A DNA stretch of 64,000 nucleotides from Paramecium pentaurelia (Eukaryota; Ciliophora; Oligohymenophorea; Peniculida; Parameciidae): contig CAJJDO010000080.1 in the NCBI GenBank assembly GCA_905183005.1, positions 1-64,000 of the forward strand. Reading direction: 5' to 3'. The position numbers and the translations under genes are program-made. The notes under the pieces were generated by a model. That model searched no databases. It was not told the origin of the DNA and was given only the letters and a program-made list of their open reading frames with translations. Shown here in pieces: positions 1 to 10,160 of this stretch (position 1 is the stretch's first letter; the number at the start of each line of letters is the position of its first letter).

Positions 1-879
1 TATCAAGGAAATGGAGAAAATTTTCACATATCCAAAATTTCATTTTATGTATACAACTCATTTTTAATTAGAATTTGTAGGCCTCCGAAAAATTGCCAGT
101 TTTACTTTAGTAGAGCAATAAAGTCAAAGGGCAAGAATGAGTCTACCGTTTAGGAGATAACCCCTAAGGTATTGGATGGGAGGGTTTTTTTTTTCTTAGT
201 TTTTGGATTGATGTGTAGTATTATTTTACTATTTTTATAATCAATATTCAATACAATATGATTAAAGAATAGTATAAAAACTAGGCTTTCTCTTCAGCAA
301 TTGAAATTAGATATAAAGGAAAAAAGAAAGGGGAAATAAAAGCAAAGGCAGATGTCTCACTACGTTTGCTCTTTAATCCTGCTTTTTGGGAGCTCTTCTA
401 TTGTAGAATATTAATCTTTATATTAGTCATATATATTTAACTACAATCTTCTAAACTATCTAGTTACTTCAAACATAATTCTAATTTATTAATATATTAA
501 TTATATTTAATTTGAGCTCTACGCAACAGATTTTTGATTTTCTATTTATATTGATAAAGAGGATAATTAATAATCAGAAATATTAGAATTCTGCATTAAT
601 AGAAAAATACTCAAATTAAGAAAAAAAATTGAATTATGCCTCTTTAATTAAGAAAGAAGGCATCCTCATCAATTAATTTAGTTCTTAGTGATTCATATAT
701 ATAGACCCTAAGAATAAAGATTAAATGGGAGATATATGGCTGAAAAAACTCTAAATAGATTTCTGCAAAAATACAAATTTTAATGTTTTTTTTTTATCAG
801 AACTTTTGATATTTAACCAAATTTGAATATCCTAAATTTTATAATTATTTTATTAAAAAAAATTTGGATACATCTCAAA
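1..879. other. 5' stretch with no assignable gene
   Basis: No gene can be assigned. On the plus strand one frame is open from the window edge to a TGA at 259-261 (about 86 codons, ending in a hydrophobic stretch). A second frame opens with an ATG overlapping that stop (258) and runs to a TGA at 513-515. With only one stop codon, frames of this length occur by chance in AT-rich DNA. Part of 60-180 is richer in G and C than its surroundings, which may indicate a gene 3' end cut by the window edge. The last 250 bases before the TPR gene are AT-rich and probably hold its promoter. Confidence 0.3.
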
Positions 880-1882
880 ATGAGCAACAACAGTTTAAAC
901 GAAAATGAGAATGCTGGTGCAATAGCACATTATTCAAGAAGTTAGGTTAAATTATTAAATGAAATCGTTCTTAGGAGTTTAAGATAACTTATAGAACTGA
1001 AGAAGCATTATTAGAAATTAATAATGCCTTAAATCTTTGTCCTCAGTTTGCAGAAGCCTATACTTTAAGAAGTTCAATCTTTAAATATCTATTTAGGTGG
1101 ATTATATGAGCAGTTGAAGTTATACGATAAGGCGTTGGAAGATATAAATTATAGCATATTTATCAATAACAATAATGCTGAAAGTTATTATTAACGGGGT
1201 ATTAATTAGATCTGATAATTTAAGCAACTATTTATAGGAGAAAAAAAAATTTTGATCTAGCATTATAAGATTGTTAGAGGTGTGTTTTGATTAATCCAAA
1301 CTTTGCCATTGGATATTCTAGAATGGGTAATGAGATAAACATAAATGTTTAGGTACTATAATGGGAGATTTGAAATAAAAGAATAGTGAACTCTCATATT
1401 ACAATTAAGCTATAGATAAAGATGAAAACTGCTATTATGCATTTATGTGTAGAGGTAATTTAAATTTATATTTCTAGGTTTGTATTATTTTGATGAACAA
1501 ATGTTTAATGATGCACTTAGAAATTTCAATTAAGCTATAAAAATAAATCCAAAATATGCTTTAGCCTATTATAACAGAGGTAAGTACTTTTACACTTAAT
1601 ATATTAGCCATATTATATAATGATATTGGAGAAAAAGATAAAGCATTAAGTGACTATAATCAAGCAATCCAACTTGATCCTAAATATGTTAATGCCTATA
1701 ATAACAGAGGTAAATACTTTTACACTCAATTTAATAGGCAATTTATATGATGATATTGGTGAAAAAGATAAAGCATTAAGTGACTATAGTCAAGCAATCC
1801 AACTTGATCCTAATTGTGCAATGACCTATAATAACAGAGGTAAATACTTTTACACTTAATATATTAGCCATATTATATAAAT
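880..1882 (+). CDS. TPR-repeat protein, 5' part (cut by N at 1883)
   Basis: The ATG at 880 opens a frame that is maintained only if small introns are removed, the first being 29 nt starting after codon 22. The following exons each encode one divergent TPR-like unit. Each is followed by a 23-28 nt intron placed after an Arg-Gly or Met-Gly pair, in the same phase every time. Near 1570 the units become the regular type (LYNDIGEKDKALSDYNQAI). TPRs are helical protein-binding scaffolds; partner and location cannot be told. The reading runs into a single N at 1883, after which the sequence restarts at a point matching about 1030, so this is one of two partial copies placed end to end. No signal peptide or membrane segment is seen. 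Confidence 0.75.
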
Positions 1883-1883
1883 N

Positions 1884-4800
1884 TAAATCTTTGTCCTCAA
1901 TTTGCTGAAGCCTACACTTTAAGAAGTTAAATGTTTTAAATATCAATTTAGGTGAATTATATGAAAAAATGAAATTATATGACAAAGCATTGGAAGATGT
2001 AAATTAGAGCTTATCCATAAACAATAATAATGCTGAAAGTTATTATTAAAGAGGTATTATTTTAGATCTTATAATTTAAGGAACAATTTATTGGAGAAAA
2101 TAATTATTTGATCTCGCATTATAAGATTGTATGAAGTGTGTTTAGATTAATCCAAACTTTGCAATGGGTTATAGTAGAATGGGTAGTAAATAAACTTAAA
2201 TTTTAGGCACTATTATGAGCGATTTGAAATAAAAGGATAATGAACTTTAATATTACAATTAAGCTATAGAAAAAGATGAGAACTGTTATTATGCATTTAT
2301 TTGTAGAGGTATTAGAAAATTTATATTTTAAGGTTAGTATTATTATGATGAACAAATGATTGATTTAGCTCTTATGGATTTCAATTAAGCAATCCAAATC
2401 AATCCTAACTATAGTTTGGCCTATTATAACAGAGGTGAATACTATTACACTTAAAATATTAGGCATTTTATATAAAGATATTGGTGACAGCGAAAAAGCA
2501 TTAAGTGACTATAATCAAGCAATCCAACTTGATCCATAGATTGTATAAAGAAATTGGTGACAAAGATAAAGCATTAAGTGACTATAATCAAGCAATCCAA
2601 CTTGATCCTAAATTAGTTAGAGCCTTATTTAACAGAGGTGATTACTATAACACTTAATATATTAGCCATATTGTATTAAGCAATTGGTGACAACGAAAAA
2701 GCATTAAGTGACTATAATCAAGCAATCAAACTTGATCCTAAATATGTTGATGCCTATTTTAACAGAGGTGAATACTATAACACTTAATATATTAGCCGTA
2801 TTATATAATGATATTGGTGACAAAGATAAAGCATTAAGTGACTATAATCAAGCAATCCAACTTGATCCTAAATATGTTAGAGCCTTATTTAACAGAGGTG
2901 AATACTATAACACTTAATATATTAGCCATATTATATAATGATATTGGTGATAAAGATAAAGCATTAAGTGACTATAATCAAGCAATCCAACTTGATCCTA
3001 AATTAGTTAGAGCCTTAATTAACAGAGGTGAATACTATAACACTTAATATATTAGCCATATTGTATTAAGCAATTGGTGACAACGAAAAAGCATTAAATG
3101 ACTATAATCAAGCAATCCAACTTGATCCTAAATATGTTAGAGCCTTATTTAACAGAGGTGAATACTATAACACTTAATATATTAGCCATATTATATGATG
3201 ATATTGGTGACATAGATAAAGCATTAAGTGACTATAATCAAGCAATCAAACTTGATCCTAATGAAGCAACAGCCTATTTTAACAAAGGTGAAAACTATTA
3301 CACTTAATATATTAGGAATTTTGTATACAAATATTGGTGACAAAGATAAAGCATTAAGTGACTATAATCAAGCAATCAAACTTGATCCTAAATATGTTGA
3401 TGCCTATTTTAACAGAGGTGAATACTATAACACTTAATATATTAGCCGTATTATATAATGATATTGGTGACAAAGATAAAGCATTAAGTGACTATAATCA
3501 AGCAATCAAACTTGATCCTAAATATGTTGATGCCTATTTTAACAGAGGTGAATACTATAACACTTAATATATTAGCCGTATTATATAATGATATTGGTGA
3601 CAAAGATAAAGCATTAAGTGACTATAATCAAGCAATCAAACTTGATCCTAAATATGTTGATGCCTATTTTAACAGAGGTGAATACTATAACACTTAATAT
3701 ATTAGCCATATTATATAATGATATTGGTGACAAAGATAAAGCATTAAGTGACTATAATCAAGCAATCAAACTTGATCCTAAATATGTTGATGCCTATTTT
3801 AACAGAGGTGAATACTATAACACTTAATATATTAGCCATATTATATGATGATATTGGTGACAAAGATAAAGCATTAAGTGACTATAATCAAGCAATCAAA
3901 CTTGATCCTAAATATGTTGATGCATATTTTAACAGAGGTGAATACTATAACACTTAATATATTAGCCATATTATATAATGATATTGGTGATAAAGATAAA
4001 GCATTAAGTGACTATAATCAAGCAATCCAACTTGATCCTAAATTAGTTAGAGCCTTAATTAACAGAGGTGAATACTATAACACTTAATATATTAGCCATA
4101 TTGTATTAAGCAATTGGTGACAACGAAAAAGCATTAAATGACTATAATCAAGCAATCCAACTTGATCCAAATGATGCAATAACTTATTAATTTAGAGGTG
4201 AATACTATAACACTTAATATATTAGCCATATTATATGATGATATTGGTGACATAGATAAAGCATTAAGTGACTATAATCAAGCAATCAAACTTGATCCTA
4301 ATGAAGCAACAGCCTATTTTAACAAAGGTGAAAACTATTACACTTAATATATTAGGAATTTTGTATACAAATGTTGGAGACAAAGATAAAGCATTAAGTG
4401 ACTATAATCAAGCAATCAAACTTGATCCTAAATATGTTGATGCCTATTTTAACAGAGGTGAAAACTATTACACTTAATATATTAGCCAGATTGTATAAAG
4501 AAATTGGTGACAAAGATAAAGCATTAAATGACTATAATCAAGCAATTCAACTTGATCCTAATGAAGCAACAGCCTATTTTAACAAAGGTGAAAACTAATA
4601 ACTTAATATATTAGCCATATTATATGATGATATTGGTGACAAAGATAAAGCATTTAGTGACTATAATCAAGCAATCCAACTTGATCCTAAATATGTTAGA
4701 GCCTATTTTAACAGAGGTGAAAAATATTACACTTAATATATTAGCCAGATTGTATAAAGAAATTGGTGACAAAGATAAAGCATTAAGTGACTATAATCAA

Positions 4801-5639
4801 GCAATCAAACTTGATCCTAAATATGTTGATGCCTATTTTAAAAGAGGTGAATACTATAACATTTAATATATTAGCCATATTATATAAACATATTGGTGAC
4901 AAAGATAAAGCATTAAGTGATTATAATCAAGCAATCCAACTTGATCCTAAATATGTTAGAGCCTATTTAAACAGAGGTGAAAAATATTACTTTAATATAT
5001 TAGCCATATTGTATTAAGCAATTGGTGACAACGAAAAAGCATTAAATGACTATAATCAAGCAATCCAACTTGATCCTAAATATGTTAGAGCCTATTTTAA
5101 CAGAGGTGAAAAATATTACACTTAATATATTAGGCAATTTATATAATGATATTGGTGAAAAAGATAATGCATTAAGTGACTATAATCAAGCAATCAAACT
5201 TGATCCTAAATATGTTGATGCCTATTTTAATAGAGGTGAATACTATAACACTTAAAATTAGGCATTTTATATAAATATATTGGTGACAAAGCTAAAGCAT
5301 TAATTGACTTTAATCAAGTTATCCAACTTGATCCAAATCATGCAGAAGCCTATTTATAACAAGGTTTTATCTCCATATAATAGTTTAAGGTGTTATCTTA
5401 TACATTTTGAAATAGTATGAATAAGCAAAAATCTTCTTTGATAAAACAATTTAATGTGACCCAAATAATGGCGATGCTTATTTTTAAAAAGGTTTTATGG
5501 TAAATATCTTTTAGCAATTTTAAAATAATTGAATTAAATCGTTCTAGCCATATAATATTATAAAATAGCATTAACATTAAACCATCCTTTTTCATAATAG
5601 ATTATTTAAACAATCAGGAAACTTCAATCATTGTAATGA
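1884..5639 (+). CDS. TPR-repeat protein, body of second copy (start missing, internal TGA)
   Basis: The piece begins in mid-gene, matching 1030 onward of the preceding copy. It carries about five divergent TPRs, then a long array of near-identical 34-residue TPRs (core LYNDIGDKDKALSDYNQAI then K/QLDPKYV), then three more divergent units. It ends at TGA 5637-5639. Nearly every unit is interrupted once by an intron of 26-28 nt after Asn-Arg, phase 1, so each spliced exon is 102 nt. One unit (2498-2570) is only 73 bp long and lacks its intron; the frame entering it meets TGA at 2558-2560. Either the gene is broken here or the assembler collapsed repeats. A retained 28-nt intron would shift frame and usually hit TGA within about 17 codons. 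Confidence 0.75.
2435..5261 (+). repeat. 130-bp tandem exon-plus-intron TPR modules (about 22 introns)
   Basis: The phrase GCATTAAGTGACTATAATC recurs at 2571, 2701, 2831 and every 130 bp to 4521, then at 4650, 4780, 4910, 5039 and 5169. A unit is 102 nt of exon plus a 28-nt intron (GTGAAT...ATTAG). Three introns are shorter: 27 nt near 4590, 27 nt near 4980 and 26 nt at 5236-5261. The spacing changes by exactly that amount while the exon stays 102 nt. Many neighbouring units differ by only a few bases, pointing to recent unequal crossing-over or gene conversion of the whole exon-intron module. Confidence 0.92.
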
Positions 5640-6178
5640 AAATAAACTGCAAAGCCATAAGATACAATATTAAATTATTTTTACACAATAAAAATACAAA
5701 ATTAAAATTATTAAACTGTTATTTACTCTTGTATCTATCTATGCTAAATATTCATATTGATAAAGTTTTTGAAGATCTCCTAATCAATTTAGGGATTCAA
5801 ATTCTTTGAAAGCAGGAATGAAAAAAATCCATCATGTAAATTCTCATTTTTAGATTTAATATAAAATCAAATAATTTACTAGAGTTAGTTTTGCTTCAAG
5901 CTTACTTAATGTATTTTAATGTAAAAATTCATATTTTTTTCTTTATATTATTATTTTGTCAGATATGCCAACTATTTCGATCGTTTGATATAAGCATTTT
6001 ATAGTTCCCTTATTTATTAAATGCTTAATACTGGGAAAATTGTAATTTAAATCGTTAATATTTGTTTTTTTTCCAATTTACTTAAAGCTTTAGATTAACA
6101 CAATTCTTCCTCCAATCTATCCTTTCTTTTCATTTAACCTAAATTTGATAATTCCCCTTTTTTTATTAGGATTGACAT
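5624..6178 (-). CDS. Hypothetical small protein
   Basis: The ATG at 6178 (minus) opens a charged sequence starting MSILIKKGELSNLGQ. Removing a 23-nt and a 37-nt GT...AG intron gives 165 codons ending in TGA, and the total is a multiple of three. The 37-nt intron is long for this genome. Another frame in the last 200 bp also looks protein-like, so the C-terminus is uncertain. No family is recognised. The 3' end overlaps that of the convergent TPR gene by about 15 bp. Confidence 0.35.
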
Positions 6179-6585
6179 TTTAATAAATTTGATAATTTTA
6201 AATGTTTACTTTTAATCATTATTTTTCAAATTAATAGCTATTTATACGAGTTTATATTTTAATAATAATAATATTAAATGAATGCCTGAATAAAATTACA
6301 TCATGGCATTTTAAAAGAATAATAACTAATATTGGTGAAATGAAATTATATTTCTCTTATAAACTTCTAAGATTATTTTTCATCTTATTCTAATTATACA
6401 TTTAAAATCATTATTTAAGTTTGCTGATTTAGTATTTTAACATTTATTTAAGTTTAAGAAATGATTTATAAAGGATTTTTAATCTCATATAAAAATTTAT
6501 TAGTATATAGGTTCAAATACTATAAAATTTCATTGAAAGAAAATAAAGTGATTAAAACTCATAAAAATAATATCTAAAGTAAATT

Positions 6586-7591
6586 ATGAAAAGTTTGTAA
6601 ATAAATTTATTGTATTCAATCAACATTGATGATGCATAATAAGATTAACCTGATGATATTGAATTTAAGACTACAAAATAATTCTATGATACTATTAAAG
6701 ATGATCTAATTCTTTAATTAAAAGGATTATTTGGAACACAGCAAGGTATAGAAAGAGAAATATGAATAAGAATTAAATAACAAAGTGAATCTATAGTTAT
6801 ATATAAATCATTTTGAGATGGGAAATTTAATTGCAATAAAATTATAGAATTATATGCTATATTGTTTAATTCTCTCTGAATAATTTTTTATCACTAAAAC
6901 AATCAATGAAAAATCAATAGAAATAGTACTCTTACGAATATTACAAGACTTAACTGACAATATAAAATTGTTCTTAAGTGATTCTATTTAAAAGTAAAAT
7001 TAATATTAAGGAGAGGTAAATCCATTTAGTGCATAAATGTTATTAACAAATGAGTATGATTTTGCTAAAGAACAAAATTAAGAAGTAAAATTATATGATT
7101 GTAAATTGCATTTATCATCAGATTTAAAAGACTTTGAAATTATCAATTCCAAGACATTATAACATAAACTAACTTCAATTAGATCGATTGAGTTTGATGA
7201 AAAAAACTATAAAAGCGCTTGTAATCATTTCTATCAAAAACTATTATTTTTAATTTTCAGCCCTTATAATGATGGAATATATATAAATCACTGATAAAGA
7301 GGGAGTACTAAGACTAAAATATAATTACAATTCTTACTGAAGTATCTAAAGAATTAGAAGAAGAAGTGGAAAGAAATAAGTAAAAGTTATCTGACTTTTA
7401 TAAAAAAATAGCATTAGCACAATCAAATTGACATTCCCAAATTTGAAATTTTCAATGTTAGAACAAAACTGAAGGATCCTCATGAAAAAAGTTTTAAATA
7501 ACAAAAGCATTCTGAGAATTTGATAAATAAAAACTAAAAAAATCATTTTAGAAAATCTTCAATTTACATACATATTATTTTATAACTTTGA
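6586..7591 (+). CDS. Unknown protein with charged C-terminal helix; frame unclear near the 3' end
   Basis: The ATG at 6586 starts a protein-like frame (MKSLQINLLYSINIDDAQQD). One 25-nt intron follows the Gly-Thr-Gln-Gln segment. The frame then runs for about 170 codons of soluble-looking sequence. Past 7240 the reading fragments. A coiled-coil-like segment (VSKELEEEVERNKQKLSDF) lies in one frame and ends at TGA 7429. A second charged segment (DIPKFEIFNVRTKLKDPHEK) lies in another and ends at TGA 7589. Two long introns (40 and 38 nt) would give an exact 300-residue product but skip the coiled-coil segment; the alternative is two single-base indels. I cannot tell a living gene with odd introns from a young pseudogene. 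Family not recognised. Confidence 0.5.
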
Positions 7592-7939
7592 AACCTTTCT
7601 CCTCATCATTCTCAAAAATAGCAAAATAACTCATTTTTCTACAATAACTCCCTTAAATTTGTAAATTTTATTAATTTATTTTTTTTATTTCTTGAGTATT
7701 TCTATTGTTTGTTAGCATTTATTTTCGTTCAATTCCTTCATCAGTTTCATTCATTTAAGAGAAATCTCCAATATCTTCAACCTCTTCCTTTTTGCTTGAT
7801 AATTATTGAAGTAGGTTAGAATTTTTAATAAAGGATTTCTTTTTTAATCAGAAATTTTCTCTATTTAAGAATTTGGACTAATAGTTAACTTTTTTTCTTG
7901 TTTATGGGTTTCCTTTATTCTAAAGTCAACATTAGGTTT

Positions 7940-8480
7940 ATTTACTAACGAACTTGAGAAAATAAATCAAATGCTAAACTCTCTCTTCTGCTTAAAGATA
8001 TGTCTTTATGATCAATAAAACTAGCATATCTTGAAGTTCCAATAAATGGTTAGTTTTCTCTGAAGGAACTAAAATTTACTGGTTCACTTTAACTAATCCT
8101 TATAAATTTTGCTGATTCCAAGTCAAAAATATAAAACATATTTTCTTCTACTTCTTTTCCCAACAGAACATTCTTAGACTTAATATCTAAATCCCAAAAT
8201 CTAATGGTTAAGATATTTTGTTTAAATCTCAAAAATTTTTATGATCAAGAGTAATAAGATAGTCCATTAATAATGGCAAAAAAATAAGTGTTTAGAAAAA
8301 ATGCTATTTTGATATATAGTAAATGAGTATTAAAAACAAATTAATTAATTCTGGAAAAGAAATGAAGTAGTATCTAAGAGTCAGCCGAATTTAAGAATAA
8401 ATTGTCGAATTAGGAAAGCCAATTTAGAACCACTAATATTTTGTGATGCTTTCGTGAATTTCGAAATACACATGAGAAAA
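7940..8480 (-). pseudogene. Casein kinase 1 relic
   Basis: On the minus strand fragments of a CK1 domain can be read in order but in different frames. A helix resembling the pre-catalytic-loop region (MDYLITLDHKNF) is followed by a TGA. Then comes a catalytic-loop remnant DIKSKNVLLG (normally HRDIKPDNFLLG), IFDLESAK where CK1 has a DFG-type motif, and GTSRYASFIDHKDISLSRRE, the counterpart of the CK1 signature GTARYAS...SRRDD. The His-Arg pair and the DFG Gly are gone and the frame is broken. Downstream to about 7455 the frame stays open with charged, non-kinase sequence. An intact CK1 gene lies 12 kb away at 20105-21309. Confidence 0.65.
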
Positions 8481-8793
8481 AGTTTAAAAATAAATAGATG
8501 TTTGTTTAAAAAATGAAAAATTAATTTCATAGAATAATTTGGAGAAAAAATAATTAAAAACCCTAATAAACTTTTAAAAGATTTATGAATTTTAAGAATA
8601 ATAACTTATATTTTTAATTGGTTAAAAAAAAATAGAAAATATTTTCAACATTTTAGCTGATCTTTTTTACAATTTTTAATAGGTCTGAATAAAAGAAAAT
8701 GGATTTAATAAAGAAGAAATAAGATACTAATCAGAATTTATAGTATGATTTAATCAAAAAAATTTGTTAATTATTAAATATCACAATTTTTTT
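8481..8793. other. AT-rich intergenic gap
   Basis: Very AT-rich with long A runs. No frame with convincing composition and no repeat were seen. It separates the kinase relic from the 3' end of the PH/papain-like gene; both are read on the minus strand. Confidence 0.5.
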
Positions 8794-10044
8794 TCAAACT
8801 AAAGAAAAATCGATAAGTTGTTCTTACTTCAAAATACCTTTTGTTAAATGAATTTTAGAATTCTAAGCAAAAATACCTGGCCAATAAGAAGTAGCGCATC
8901 GGTTTGTATTAATAACTCCCATTTTCTTATAACTAAATTCATAAATCAAATACGTTGCTGCTAAAAGTTCAGAACAAAAAAATGTTTTATCATCTTTTTC
9001 TAGGTCATCAATAGATTCATTTGATTTTGTAAATCGTTTAATCAATTTACTTGGTGACATTTGATATTTTTTGCCAATAGATACCTAAATAATACAATTT
9101 AATATGAACTTTAACAAATTATTCAAGTTTTTCAAGTATTTCATTTGATCTATTTACTTCTAATTATCTGTATACCACCTGTTAATATAAATTATGCCAA
9201 TTGTTTTGCATAAAAGTATCCCAACTCAAAAGATTGACACCCTAGATTTCCTATGTTAAATTTTACTGTTTATCCCATAGATTCAAATAAAAACAACTCT
9301 CCATTATTATATCGAAGTAATAAAGCTACATGATCAAAGTTGTCTCCAGTAAAAGCTCTTTGAATTTTACTTAACGGAGACTGCCCCCTAGGAATAATTA
9401 ACTTGTATACTTACCTAAATAAGAATGTCACCAGTATCAGCTTTTTTTCTGAAATATGTTTCAGATATTCTCTCAAATCTCCACATGGATTCATGATTCA
9501 AAGGGGCCATTTTTGGATAAGATTATGTCATTAAAATATGTTGTTTAAGACAACTATACCAATCTTGCAAATCATTGCGATCTATACTTTTAAATTAAAA
9601 TATCTTTTTAATTCCATTTAATTCCAATCTTATTATCATTGATCCAAAAAATTACCTTATTTCATGTATTACATTATTCTTCATGATAGGAATTATTGTT
9701 ACTGTGATCAAATGAAAATCTATGCAACCCTTAAATTTTTCTGAACCTTTAAAATATTACATCTTTCCTTCTTAAATCTTAATATATCGTTTCTAATAAA
9801 TTTTGGTAATATATTAACAATTTACTTGCCATCCTACCAGTAATTTGGGACTCTTTTTCATTAACCATCCTTCTTTATTATAGATATCCTATTAATTAAT
9901 TCCCTTCATCTAATTATTAGCTGATATTGAATATTGGAGTTTCTTTTCCATAGTGCTTTACTATCTAATATAAGATTAGTATTGTTGTTCTTCATCAAAG
10001 AGTATTTCAGATGAATCAATTGTAGAAGGAGTCTAATTAATCAT
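8794..10044 (-). CDS. PH domain plus permuted papain-like (YiiX/NlpC-P60 type) protein
   Basis: The ATG at 10044 (minus) is followed by about 60 polar residues, then a PH domain. That domain begins KEGWLMKKSPKLLVGWQ, contains KRYIKI and closes with the Trp-containing helix NDLQDWYSCLKQHI. The C-terminal half begins ADTGDILI and has the putative catalytic His in GDNFDHVALLLRY and the Cys in KTFFCSELLAATY. It ends in a SYWPGIF block, the usual order in the circularly permuted papain-fold hydrolases. Introns of 31 nt, about 22 nt and probably 27 nt are needed. The frame closes only if one G is dropped from the five-base C/G run at 9384-9388, which may be a sequence error. Expected product about 390 residues. 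The PH domain suggests phosphoinositide membrane binding; the substrate is unknown. Minus-strand stop: complement of 8794-8796. Confidence 0.8.
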
Positions 10045-10160
10045 TTCAATTTATTAAATTCAATAAATATTTATAAATATTAAACATCTTCACTCCTAAA
10101 TACATGAAATATATAATAAAATAACGAAATAAATAATTATAATTAATAACTAAATTTACC

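Noticed and set aside
1..300. Telomere or rRNA gene at the window edge
   Set aside because: No telomeric C/A repeat array is present, and the G/C-richer patch at 60-180 shows no rRNA sequence I recognise.
2708..5255. Series of 69-residue ORFs at 130-bp spacing
   Set aside because: Each reads through an intron and crosses from one frame to another; the TPR frame appears only after intron removal.
2435..5261. CRISPR-like array
   Set aside because: The repeats are 130 bp, without unique spacers, and encode TPRs.
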